DNA from: Moringa oleifera
Lineage: Eukaryota > Streptophyta > Magnoliopsida > Brassicales > Moringaceae
Assembly: GCA_021397835.1 (NCBI GenBank)
Contig: JAJFZO010000782.1
Span: 124,001 to 188,000 of the forward strand
DNA length: 64,000 nucleotides
Direction: 5' to 3'
How positions within the stretch are numbered: the first letter of the stretch is position 1; each line of letters opens with the position of its first letter. Under the pieces are notes generated by a model, which did no database searches, was not told the DNA's origin, and saw only the letters and a program-made list of their open reading frames with translations. Positions 1 through 11,400 of this stretch are shown here, one piece after another. Position numbers and translations under genes: made by a program.

Positions 1-1700
1 ACCATCGAGCTTGTCTAGCCTCATCCCAGCTCATTATCCCACGATTACTCTCCTTCTTTGCCCACATTTTTCCCTCCGATGAGGCCTTGGCAGCAGGGGT
101 GCCCAGGCTGGCTGTGTGGCTCGCTCGTTGCTAACGGCCAACGATTGCGTCGTCGATCGCGCTGCGCAACGAGTTCGCCTAGGCAAGCCTGAGCGTCGAG
201 ATCCAACCCAACGTCTGCTGCCTCGAGGGCCTAAGACGAAGCAGTTCGCATGCTCTGAATCCCCCCAACGATTTTGCCCTCACGTAGCATGCATCATCGT
301 TAGCTTCGCCGCCCACACCATCGAGCTTGTCTAGCCACATCCCAGCTCATTATCCCACGATTATTCTCGCTTCGTTGCCCACGTTTTTCCCACCGATGAG
401 GCCTTGGCAGTAGGGGTGACCAGGCTGGCCGTGTGGCTCGCTCGTTGCTAATAGCGGACGATAGTGTCATCGATCACGCTGCCCAACGAGTGCACCTAGG
501 CAAGCCTAAGCGTCGAGATCCAACCCCACGTCTGCTGCCACGAGGGCCTGCAATGAAGCACTCTCCATGCTCCAAATCCCCCAAACAATTTGGCCCACAC
601 ATAGCATGCATCATGGTTTGCTTTGTCGCCCACAACATCGGCCTTCTCTAGCCACATCCCAGCTCATTATCCTACTATTATTCTCGCTTCGTTGCCCACG
701 TTTTTCCCACCGATGAGGCCTTGGCAGCAGGGGTGCCCAGGCTGGCCGTGTGGCTCGCTCGTTGCTAACGGCTGACGATGGTGTCGTCGATCGCGCTGCG
801 CAACGAGTTCGCCTAGGCAAGCCTGAGCGTCGAGATCCAACCCCACGTCTGCCGCCTTGAGGGCCTATGATGAAGCACTTCGTATGCTCAAAATCCCCCC
901 AATAATTTGGCTTTCACGTAGCATGCATCATCGTTTACTTTCGCCCCCCAAACCATCGAGCTTGTCTAGCCTCATCCCAGCTCATTATCCCACGATTACT
1001 CTCGCTTCTTTGCCCACATTTTTCCCTCCGATGAGGCCTTGGCAGCAGGGGTGCCCAGGTGGCTGTGTGGCTCGCTCGTTGCTAACGGCCAACGATTGCG
1101 TCGTCGATCGCGCTGCGCAACGAGTTCGCCTAGGCAAGCCTGAGCGTCGAGATCCAACCCAACGTCTGCTGCCTTGAGGGCCTAAGACGAAGCAGTTCGC
1201 ATGCTCTGAATCCCCCCAACGATTTTGCCCTCACGTAGCATGCATCATCGTTAGCTTCGCCGCCCACACCATCGAGCTTGCCTAGCCACATCCCAGCTCA
1301 TTATCCCACGATTATTCTCGCTTCGTTGCCCACGTTTTTCCCACCGATGATGCCTTGGCAGTAGGGGTGACCAGGCTGGCCGTGTGGCTCGCTCGTTGCT
1401 AATAGCGGACGATATTGTCGTCGATCACGCTGCCCAACGAGTGCACCTAGGCAAGCCTGAGCGTCGAGATCCAACCCCACGTCTGCTGCCACGAGGGCCG
1501 GCGATGAAGCACTTTGCATGCTCGAAATCCCCCAAACAATTTGGCCCACACATAGCATGCATCATGGTTTGCTTCGTCGCCCACAACATCGGCCTTCTCT
1601 AGCCACATCCCAGCTTATTATCCTACTATTATTCTCGCTTCGTTGCCCACGTTTTTCCCACCGATAAGGCCTTGGCAGCAGGGGTGCCCAGGCTGGCCGT
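1..1700 (+). repeat. Trimeric higher-order repeat, period 951 bp
   Basis: Bases from 1 to about 750 match 952 to about 1700 with few differences. Both copies share rare variants such as GAAGCAGTTCGCATGCTCTG (about 239 and 1190) and GCTAATAGCGGACGAT (about 446 and 1397). The match decays near 770/1720, where one copy reads GGCTGACGATGG and the other GGTCGACGATAA. This is a tandem duplication of three monomers. Confidence 0.8.
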
Positions 1701-3168
1701 GTTGCTCGCTCGTTGCTAACGGTCGACGATAATGTCGTCGATCACGCTGCGCAACGAGTCCGCCTACGCAAGCCTGAGCGTCGAGATCCAACCCCACATC
1801 TGTCGCCTCGATGGCCTACGATGAAGCACTTCGCATGCTTGAAATCCCCCCAATAATTTGGCCTTTACGTAGCATGCATCATCGTTAGTTTCGCCCCCTA
1901 CACCATCGAGCTTGTCTAGCCAAATCCCAGCTCATTATCCCATGATTATTCTCGCTTGGTTGCCGACGTTTTTCCCACCGATGAGGCCTTGGCAGTAGGG
2001 GTGACCAGGCTGGCCGTGTGGCTCGCTCGTTGCTAACAGCCGATGATAGTGTCGTCGATCACGTTGCCCAACCAGTCCACCTAGGCAAGCTTGAGCGTCG
2101 AGATCCAACCCCACGTCTGCTGCCACGAGGCCCTGCAATGAAGCACTCTGCATGCTCGAAATCCCCCAAACAATTTGGCCCACACATAGCATGCATCATG
2201 GTTTGCTTCGCCGCCCATAACATCGGGCTTCTCTAGCCACATCCAAGCTCATTATCCTACTATTATTCTCACTTCGTTGCCCACGTTTCTCCCACCGATG
2301 AGGCCTTGGTAGTAGGGGTGCCCAGGCTGGCCGTGTGGCTCGCTCGTTGCTAACGGCCGACGATAATGTCGTCGTTCACGCTGCGCAACGAGTTCGCCTA
2401 CGCAAGCCTGAGCGTCAAGATTCAACCCCACATCTGTCGCCTCAATGGCCTACGATGAAGCACTTCGCATGCTTGAAATCCCCCAATAATTTGGCCTTTA
2501 CGTAGCATGCATCATCGTTAGCTTCGCCCCCTACACCATCGAGCTTGTCTAGCCACATCCCAGATCATTATCCCACGATTATTCTCGCTTCGTTTTCGAC
2601 GTTTTTCCCACCGATGAGGCCTTGGCAGCAGGGGTTCCCAGGTTGGCCGTGTTGCTCGCTCGTTGCTAACGGCCGATGATCGTGTCATCGATCGCGCTGC
2701 GCAACGAGTCCGCCTAAGCAAGCCTGAGCGTCGAGATCCAACCCCACGTCTACCGCCTCGAGGGCCTGTGATGAAGCACTCCGCATGCTCGAAATCCCCC
2801 CAACAATTTGGCCCTCACGTAGCATGAATCATGGTTTTTTTTGCCGCTCACAAAATCGAGCATGTCTAGCCACATCCCAGCTCATTATCCTATGATTATT
2901 CTCACTTCGTTGCCCATGTTTTTTCCACCGATGAGGCCTTGGCCGCAGGGGTGCCCAGGCTGGCCGTATGGCTAGCTTGTTGCTAACGGCCGACGATCTT
3001 GTCGTCGATCTAGCTGCGCAACGAGTCCGCCTAGGCAAGCCTATTCATCGAGATCCAACCCCACGTTTGTCGCCTCGAGGGCATGTGATGAAGCTCTCCG
3101 CATTATCGAAATCCCCCCAACAATTTTGCCCTCACGTAGCATGAATCATGTTTTGCATTGCTGCCCAC
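1..3168 (+). repeat. Satellite block 1: monomers 1-10, mixed classes
   Basis: Monomers start at 1, 317, 634, 952, 1268, 1585, 1902, 2219, 2535 and 2852. Copies with AACATC starts (634, 1585, 2219) alternate irregularly with ACCATC copies; the copy at 2852 reads AAAATC. Monomers 1 and 4 carry the variant CTTCTTTGCCCACATTTTTC with CCTCCG. One-base deletions in a CTCGCTT tract near 53 and in CCAGGCTGG near 1048 make those two monomers 316 bp. Confidence 0.92.
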
Positions 3169-5069
3169 AACATCGAGCTTGTCTAGCCACATCCCAGCTC
3201 ATTATCCCACGATTATTCTCACTTCGTTGCCGATGTTTTTCCCACCGATGAGGCCTTGGCAGCAGGGGTGCCCAGGCTGGCCGTGTGGCTCGCTCATTGC
3301 TAACGGCCTACGATTGTGTCATCGATCGCGCTGCGCAACTAGTCTGCCTAGGCAAGCCTGAGCGTCGAGATCAAACACCATGTCTGCCGCCTCGAGGGCC
3401 TACGATGAAGCACTTCGCATGCTCGAAATCCCCCCAATAATTTAGCCTTCATGTAGCATGCATTATCGTTAGCTTCATCGCCCACACCATCGAGCTTGTC
3501 TAGCCACATCCCAGCTCATTATCCCCCGATTATTCTCGCTTTGTTGCCGACGTTTTTCCCACCGATGAGGCCTTGGCGGTAGGGGTGCCCAGGCTGGCCG
3601 TATGGCTCGCTCTTTGCTAACAGCCGACAAAATTGTCGATGATCACGCTGCACAACGAGTCCACCTAGGCAAGCCTGAGCATCGAGATCCAACCCCACGT
3701 CTGTTGCCTCGAGGGCCTGTGATGAAGCACTCGCATGCTCGAAATCCCCCCAACAATTTGGCCCTCACGTAGCATGAATCATGGATTGCTTCGCCGCCCA
3801 TAACATCGGGCTTGTCTAGCCACATCGCAGCTCATTATCTCACGATTATTCTCGCTTCGTTGCCCACGTTTTTCCCATCGATGAGGCCTTGGCAGTAGAG
3901 GTGCCCAGGCTTGCCGTGTGGCTCGCTCGTTGCTAACGGCCGATGATCGTGTCGTCGATCGTGCTGCGCAACTAGTCCGCCAAGGCAAGCCTAAGCGTCG
4001 AGATCCAACCCAACGTCTGCTGCCTCGAGGGCCTACCGCGAAGCACTTCGCATGCTCGAAATCCCCCCAATAATTTGGCCCTCATGTAGCATGCATCATC
4101 GTTAGCTTCGCCGCCCACACCATCGAGCTTGTCTAGCCACATCCCAGCTCATTATCCCACGATTATTCTCGCTTCGTTGCCGATGTTTTTCCCACCGATG
4201 AGGCCTTGGCAGCAGGGGTGCCCAGGCTGGCCGTGTGGCTCGCTCATTGCTAACGGCCTACGATTGTGTCATCGATCGCGCTGCGCAACTAGTCCGCCTA
4301 GGCAAGCCTGAGCGTCGAGATCAAACACCATGTCTGCCGCCTCGAGGGCCTACGATGAAGCACTTCGCATGCTCAAAATCCCCCCAATAATTTAGCCTTC
4401 ATGTAGCATGCATTATCGTTAGCTTCACCGCCCACACCATCGAGCTTGTCTAGCCACATCCCAGCTCATTATCCCACGATTATTCTCGCTTGGTTGCCGA
4501 CGTTTTTCCCACCGATGAGGCCTTGGCAGTAGGGGTGTCCAGGCTGGCCGTATGGCTCGCTCTTTGCTAACAGTCGACAATATTGTCGATGATCACGCTG
4601 CACAACGAGTCCACTTAGGCAAGCCTGAGTGTCGAGATCCAGCCCCACGTCTGTCGCCTCGAGGGCCTGTGATGAAGCACTCCGCATGCTCGAAATCCCC
4701 CCAACAATTTGGCCCTCACGTAGCATGAATCATGGATTGCTTCGCCGCCCATAACATCGGGCTTGTCTAGCCACATCGCAGCTCATTATCTCACGATTAT
4801 TCTCGCTTCGTTGCCCACGTTTTTTCCATCGATGAGGCCTTGGCAGTAGAGGTGCCCAGGCTTGCCGTGTGGCTCGCTCGTTGCTAACGGCCGATGATCG
4901 TGTCGTCGATCGTGCTGCGCAACTAGTCCGCCAAGGCAAGCCTAAGCGTCGAGATCCAACCCAACGTCTGCTGCCTCGAGGGCCTACGACGAAGCACTCT
5001 GCATGCTCGAAATCCCCCCAACGATTTGGCCCTCACGTAGCATGCATCATCGTTAGCTTCGCCTCCCAC
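3169..5069 (+). repeat. Trimeric higher-order repeat, period about 950 bp
   Basis: Monomers at 3169, 3486 and 3802 pair with those at 4119, 4436 and 4753 (shifts 950, 950, 951). Shared private variants include CATGCATTATCGTTAGCTTC (about 3459 and 4409), GCTCTTTGCTAACAG (about 3608 and 4559) and CATCGCAGCTCATTATCTCA (about 3823 and 4774). Confidence 0.8.
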
Positions 5070-6973
5070 AACATCGAGCTTGTCTAGCCACATCCCAACT
5101 CATTATCCCACTATTATTCTCGCTTCGTTGCCCATGTTTTTTTCACCAATGAGGCCTTGGCAGAAGGGGTGCCTAGACTGGCCGTGTGGCTCGCTCGTTG
5201 CTAACGGCAGACGATCGTGTCGTCGATCGCACTGCACAATGAGTCCACCAAGGCATGCCTGAGCGTCGAGATCCAACCCCACGTCTGCCGCTTCGAGGGC
5301 CTAAGATGAAGCACTTCGCATACTCGAAATCCGCCCAATAATTTGGCCTTCACGCAGCATGCATCATCGTTTACTTTCGCCCCCCACACCATCGAGCTTG
5401 TCTAGCCACATCCAAGCTCATTATCCTACTATTATTCTCGCTTCGTTGCCCACATTCTTTCCACCGATGAGGCCTTGGCAGCAGGGGTGCCTAAACTGGC
5501 CGTGCGCCTCGCTCGTTGCTAACGGCAAACGATCGTGTCGTCGATCGTGCTGCGCAATGAGTTCGCCTAGGCAACCCTGAGCATCGAGATTCAACCCCAC
5601 GTCTGTCGCCTCGAGGGCCGGTGATGAAGCACTCGGCATGCTCGAAATCCCCCAAACAATTTGGCCCATCGCGTAGCATGAATCATGGTTTACTTCGCCG
5701 CCCACAACATCGAGCTTATCTAGCCACATCCAAGCTCATTATCCCCCGATTATTCTCGCTTTGTTGCCGACGTTTTTCCCACCAATGAGGCCTTGGCAGC
5801 AGGAGTGCCCAGGCTGCTCGTGTGGCTCGCTCGTTGCTAACAGTCGACGATAGTGTCGTCGATCACGCTGCCTAACGAGTCCACCTAGGCAAGCCTGAGC
5901 ATCGAGATCCAACCCAACGTCTGCTGCCTCGAGGGCATGCGATGAAGCACTCTGCATTCTCGAAATCCCCCTGACAATTTAGCCCTCACGTAGCATGAAT
6001 CATGGCTTGCTTCGCCGCCCACAACATCGAGCTTGTCTAGCCACATGCCAGCTCATTATCCTATGATTATTCCCACTTCGTTGCCCAAGTTTTTCCCACC
6101 GATGAGGCCTTGGCAGCAGGGGTGCCCAGGCTGGCCGTGTGGCTCGCTCGTTGCTAATGGCCGACGATGGTGTCGTCGATAGCGCTGCGCAACGAGTCCG
6201 CCTAGGCAAGCCTGAGCGTCGAGATCCAACCCCACGTCTGCAGCCTTGAGGGCCTGCGATGAAGCACTTTGCATGATCGAAATCCCCCCAATAATTTAGC
6301 CTTCATGTAGCATGCATTATCGTTAGCTTCGCCGCCCACACCATCGAGCTTGTCTAGCCACATCCCAGCTCATTATCCCACGATTATTCTCGCTTGGTTG
6401 CCGACGTTTTTCCCACCGATGAGGCCTTGGCAGTAGGGGTGCCCAGGCTGGCCGTATGGCTCGCTCTTTGCTAACAGCCGACAATATTGTCGATGATCAT
6501 GCTGCACAATGAGTCCACCTAGGCAAGCCTGAGTGTCGAGATCCAGCCCCACGTTTGTCGCCTCGAGGGCCTGTGATGAAGCACTCCGCATGCTCGAAAT
6601 CCCCCCAACAATTTGGCCCTCACATAGCATGAATCATGGATTGCTTCACCGCCCATAACATCGGGCTTGTCTAGCCACATCGCAGCTCATTATCCCACGA
6701 TTATTCTCGCTTCGTTGCCCACGTTTTTCCCACCGATGAGGCCTTGGCAGTAGGGGTGCCCAGGCTTGCCGTGTGGCTCGCTCGTTGCTAACGGCCGATG
6801 ATCGTGTCGTCGATCGTGCTGCGCAACTAGTCCGCCAAGGCAAGCCTAAGCGTCGAGATCCAACCCAACGTCTGCTGCCTCGAGGGCCTACGACGAAGCA
6901 CTCTGCATGCTCGAAATCCCCCCAACGATTTGGCCCTCACGTAGCATGCATCATCGTTAGCTTCGCCTCCCAC
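4436..6973 (+). repeat. Dimer copied at a 1,904-bp distance (4436-5069 and 6340-6973)
   Basis: The monomer pair at 4436 and 4753 recurs at 6340 and 6657 with a constant shift of 1904 bp (six monomers). Shared variants include the GACAATATTGTCGATGATCA region and the CATCGCAGCTCATTATC spelling. The intervening monomers (5070-6339) do not match as well, so either the 6-mer was later modified or only the dimer was copied. Confidence 0.7.
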
Positions 6974-8240
6974 ACCATCGAGCTTGTCTAGCCACATCCC
7001 TGCTCATCATCCCACGATTATTCTCGCTTTGTTGCCCATGTTTTTCCCACCAATAGGGCCTTGGCAACAAGGGTGCCCGGGCTGGCCATGTGGCTCGCTC
7101 GTTGTTAACGGCCGACGATTGTGTCGTCGATCGCGCTGCACAATGAGTCCGCCTAGGCAAGCCTGAGTGTCTAGATCCAACCCCACGTCTGTCACCACGA
7201 GGGCCTCAGATGAAGCACTTCGCATGCTGAAAATCCCCCCAATGATTTGGCCTTCACATAGCATGCATCATCGCTAGCTTCGCCACCCACACCATCGAGC
7301 TTGTCTAGCCACATCCCAGCTCATTATCCCACGATTATTCTCGCTTTGTTGCCCATGTTTTTCCCATCGATGAGGCCTTGGCAACAGGGGTGCCCGGGTT
7401 GGCCATGTGGCTCGCTCGTTGCTAACAGCCGACGATTGCGTCGTCGATCGCGCTGCGCAACGAGTCCGCCTAGGCAAGCCTGAGCGTCGAGATCCAACCC
7501 CATGTCTGTCGCCTCGAGGGCCTACGATGAAGTACTCCGCATACTCGAAATCCCCCCAACGAATTGGCCCTCACGTAGCATGCATCATCGTTAGCTTCGT
7601 CGCCCACACCATCGAGCTTGTCTAGCCACATCCCAACTCATTATCCCACGATTATTCTCGCTTTGTTGCCTACGTTTTTCCCACCGATGAGGCCTTGGCA
7701 GTAGGGGTGCCCAGGCTTGCCGTGTGGCTCGCTCGTTGCTAATAGTCGACGATACAGTCGTCAACCACGCTGCCCAACGAGTCCACCTAGGCAAGCCTGA
7801 GCGTCGAGATCCAACCACATGTCTGCCGCCTCGAGGGCCTGCGATGAAGCACTCTGCATGCTCGAAATCCCCAAAAATTTGGCCCACACATAGCATGAAT
7901 CGTGGTTTGCTTCGCCGCCCACAACATCGAGATTGTCTAGCCACATCCCAGCTCATTATCCTACAATTATTCTCACTTCGTTGCCCATGTTATTCCCACC
8001 GATGAGGCCTTGGCAGCAGGGGTGCCCAGGTTGGCCGTGTGGCTCGCTCGTTGCTAATGACCAATGATCATGTCGTCGATCACGCTACGCAACGAGTCCG
8101 CCTAGGCAAGCCTGAGCGTCTAGATCCAATCCCACGTCTGCCGCCTCGAGGGCCTACGATGAAGCACTTCGCATGCTGAAAATCCCCCCAATAATTTGGC
8201 CTTCACGTAGCATGCATCATCATTTACTTTTGCCGCCCAC
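6974..8240 (+). repeat. Satellite block 3: monomers 23-26
   Basis: Monomers start at 6974, 7291, 7608 and 7923. The first two are closely related neighbours sharing GCTTTGTTGCCCATGTTTTT and TTGGCAACA with GTGCCCGGG. The copy at 7608 is 315 bp because the usual C6 tract is shortened (CCCCAAAAATTT near 7871). The copy at 7923 belongs to the AACATC class. Confidence 0.92.
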
Positions 8241-11054
8241 AACATCGAGCTTTTCTAGCCACATCCCAGCTTATTATCCTACGCTTATTCTCACTTCATT
8301 GCCCAAGTTTTTTCCACTGATGAGGCCTTGGCAGCGGGGGTGCCCAGGCTGGCCGTGTGGCTCGCTCGATGGTAATGGCCGATGATCGTGTTGTCGATCG
8401 CGCTGCGCAATGAGTCCGCCTAGGCAATCCTGAGCGTCGAGATCCAACCCCACGTCTGAAGCCTCGAGGGCCTGCGTTGAAGCATTTCGCATGCTCGAAA
8501 TCCCCCCAATAATTTACCCTTCATGTAGCATGCATCATCGTTAGCTTCGCCGCCTACACCATCGAGCTTGTCTAGCCACATCCCAGCTCATTATCCCATG
8601 ATTATTCTCGCTTCGTTGCCCACGTTTTTCCCACCGATGAGGCCTTGGTAGCAGGGGTGCCCAAGCTAACCGTGTGGCTCGCTCGTTCCTAACAGCCGAC
8701 GTTAGTGTGGTCGATCACGCTGCCCAACGAGTCCACCTAGGCAAGCATGAGCGTTGAGATCAACCCCACATCTGCCGCCTCGAGGGTCTGCGATGAAGCA
8801 CTCCACATGCTTGAAATTCCCCCAATAATTTGGCGCTCACGTAGCATGTATCATGGTTTTCTTCGCCGCCCACAACATCGAGCTTGTCTAGCCAAATCCC
8901 AGCTCATTATCTTACGATTATTCTCGCTTTGTTGCCCACATTTTTCCCACCGATGAGGCCTTGGCAGCAGGGGTGCCCAGGCTGGCCGTGTGGCTTGCTC
9001 GTTGCTAACGACCGACGATCGTGTCTTCGATCGCACTGCGCAACGAGTCTGCCGCCTCAAGGGCCTACGAAGAAGCACTCCTCAAGCTCCAAATCCCCCC
9101 AACGATTTGGCCCTTGCGTAGCACGCATCATCGGTAGCTTCGCCGCCCACACCATCGAGCATGTCTAGCCACATCCCAGCTCATTATCCCACGATTATTC
9201 TCACTTCGTTGCCCACGTTCTTCCCTTTGATGAGGCCTTGGCAGTAGGGGTGCCCAGGCTGGCCGTGTGGCTCGCTCGTTGCTAACAGCCGACGATAGTG
9301 TCGTCGATCGTGCTGCCCAACAAGTCCACCTAGGCAAGCATAAGCGTCGAGATCCAACCCCACATGTGCCGCCTCGAGGGCCTACGATGAAGCACTTCGC
9401 ATGCTCGAAATCCCCCCAACAATGTGGCCCTCACGCAGCATGTATCATGGTTTGCTTCGACGCCCACAACATCGAGCTTGTGTAGCCACGTCTCAACTTA
9501 TTATCCCATGATTATTCTTGCTTCGTTGCCCATGTTTTTCCCACTGATGAGGCCTTGGCAACCGGGGTGCCCAGGCTGGCCGTGTGGCTCGCTCGTTGCT
9601 AACGCCCGACGATCGTGTCTTCGATCGCGCTGCGCAACGAGTCCGCCTAGGCAAGCTTGAGCGTCTAGATCCAACCCCACGTCTGTCGCCTCGAGGGCCT
9701 ATGATGAAGCACTACGCATGCTGAAAATTCCCGCAATAATTTGGCCTTCACGTAGCATGCATCATCGTTTACTTTTGCCGCCCACAACATCGAGCTTGTC
9801 TAGCCACATCCCAGCTCATTATCCTACGCTTATTCTCACTTCATTGCCCAAGTTTTTTCCACTGATGAGGCCTTGGCAGCGGGGGTGCCCTGGCTGGCCG
9901 TGTGGCTCGCTCGATGGTAATGGCCGACAATCGTGTTGTCCATCGCGCTGCGCAACGAGTCTGCCCAGGCAATCCTGAGCGTCGAGATCCAACCCCACGT
10001 CTGAAGCCTCGAGGGCCTGCGTTGAAGCATTTCGCATGCTCGAAATTCCCCCAATAATTTGGCCTTCACGTAGCATGCATCATCGTTAGCTGCGCCCCCT
10101 ACACCATTGAGCTTGTCTAGCCACATCCCAACTCATTATCCCACGATTATTCTCGCTTCGTTGCCCACATTTTTCCCACCGATGAGGCCTTGGTAGCAGG
10201 GGTGCCCAGGCTAACAGTGTGGCTCGCTTGTTGCTAACAGCCGACGATAGTGTCGTCGATCACGCTGCCCAACGAGTCCACCTAGGTAAGCATGAGCGTC
10301 GAAATCCAACCCCACGTCTGCGGCCTCGAGGTCTTACGATGAAGCACTCCGCATGCTCGAAATCCCCCCAATAATTTGGCCCTCACATAGCATGTATCAT
10401 GGATTTCTTCGCCGCCCACAACATCGAGCTTGTCTAGCCACATCCTAGCTCATTATCTTACGATTATTCTCGCTTTGTTGCCCACGTTTATCCCACCGAT
10501 GAGGCCTTGGCAGCAGGGGTGCCCAGGCTGGCCGTGTGGCTCTCTCGTTGCTAACGGCCCACGATCGTGTCTTCAATCGCACTGCACAACGAGTCTGCCT
10601 AGGAAAGCCTGAGCGTCGAGATCCAACCCCACGTCTGCCTCCTCAAGGGCCTGCGAAGAAGCACTCCTCATGCTCCAAATCCCCCCAATGATTTGGCCCT
10701 CGCGTAGCATGCATCATCGTTAGCTTCGCCGCCCACACCATCGAGCATGTCTAGCCACATCCCAGCTCATTATCCCATGATTATTCTCGCTTCGTTGCCC
10801 ACGTTTTTCCCCTTGATGAGGCCTTGGCAGTAGGGGTGCCCAGGCTGGCCATGTGGCTCGCTTATTGCTAACAGCCGACGATAGTGTCGTCGATCGTGCT
10901 ACCCAACGAGTCCACCTAGGCAAGCATGAGCGTCGAGATCCAACCCTACGTGTGCTGCCTCAAGGGCCTACGATGAAGCACTTCGCATGCTCGAAATCCC
11001 CACCAACAATTTGGCCCTTACGCAGCATGTATCATAGTTTGCTTCGCCGCCCAC
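8090..11054 (+). repeat. Pentameric higher-order repeat, two copies (period 1,545-1,586 bp)
   Basis: Monomers 8241, 8558, 8874 and 9151 pair with 9786, 10103, 10420 and 10737. Shared private variants include CAAGTTTTTTCCACTGATGA (about 8303 and 9848), GCTCGATGGTAATGG (about 8363 and 9908) and GCGTTGAAGCATTTCGCATG (about 8473 and 10018). The shift is 1545-1546 bp before, and 1586 bp after, the 40-bp deletion in the first copy. The deletion therefore happened after the duplication. Confidence 0.8.
9047..9053 (+). other. 40-bp deletion scar at a GTCTGCC direct repeat
   Basis: The monomer at 8874 is 277 bp. It reads GAGTCTGCC directly followed by GCCTCAAGGG. In its higher-order partner (10420) the same two pieces are separated by exactly 40 bp that end in a second GTCTGCC. 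One copy of the 7-bp repeat plus the intervening sequence is missing, which is the signature of slippage or microhomology-mediated deletion. Confidence 0.85.
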
Positions 11055-11143
11055 AACATCGAGCTTGTGTAGCCACATCTTAGCTCATTATCTTGCGATT
11101 ATTCTCGCTTTATTACCCACATTTTTCCCACCGATGAGGCCTT

Positions 11144-11201
11144 GGCAACAGTGGTTTCCAGGCTGGCCGTATGGCAACAGTGGTTTCCAGGCTGGCCGTA
11201 T
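11144..11201 (+). repeat. Perfect 29-bp tandem microduplication inside a monomer
   Basis: A 29-bp segment beginning GGCAACAGTGGTTTCC occurs at 11144-11172 and again, without a difference, at 11173-11201. It extends the monomer at 11055 to 346 bp. The related monomer at 11718 has the single-copy form (GGTAACAGTGGTTCCC), so the duplication is local and probably recent. The short repeat TGG at the edges could have primed slippage. Confidence 0.93.
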
Positions 11202-11400
11202 GGCTCACTCGTTGCTAACGGCTGAAGATTATGTCGTCGATCGCGTTGTGTAACGAGTCCGCCTAGGCAAGCCTAACCGTCGAGATCCAACCCCACATCT
11301 GCCGCCTCGAGGGCCTACGATGAAACACTTCGCATACTAGAAATCCCCCCAATAATTTGGCCTTCACGTAGCATGCATCATCGTTAGCTTCGCCCCTTAC

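Larger units (their letters stand above)
3169..6973 (+). repeat. Satellite block 2: monomers 11-22
   Basis: Monomers start at 3169, 3486, 3802, 4119, 4436, 4753, 5070, 5388, 5706, 6023, 6340 and 6657. Several copies in this block share the AGCCGACAATATTGTCGATG form of the dyad region (about 3621, 4572, 6476), a local variant that I do not see elsewhere in the window. AACATC-start and ACCATC-start copies are mixed. Confidence 0.92.
8241..11400 (+). repeat. Satellite block 4: monomers 27-36
   Basis: Monomers start at 8241, 8558, 8874, 9151, 9468, 9786, 10103, 10420, 10737 and 11055. The block contains the shortest copy in the window (277 bp, at 8874) and the longest (346 bp, at 11055). Many copies here use the TTCCCCTTGATGAGG or TTCCCTTTGATGAGG spelling after the T-tract. 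Confidence 0.92.

Noticed and set aside
116..334. Recurring 72-codon plus-strand frame (starts MARSLL) present in dozens of monomers
   Set aside because: It is the same stretch of satellite each time, overlaps 85- and 69-codon minus-strand frames, and varies at CpG sites without regard to codon position. I see no promoter, splice or domain evidence. Treated as non-coding.
11144..11201. Target-site duplication of an excised transposon
   Set aside because: 29 bp is too long for a usual target-site duplication and nothing lies between the copies; simple tandem slippage explains it.
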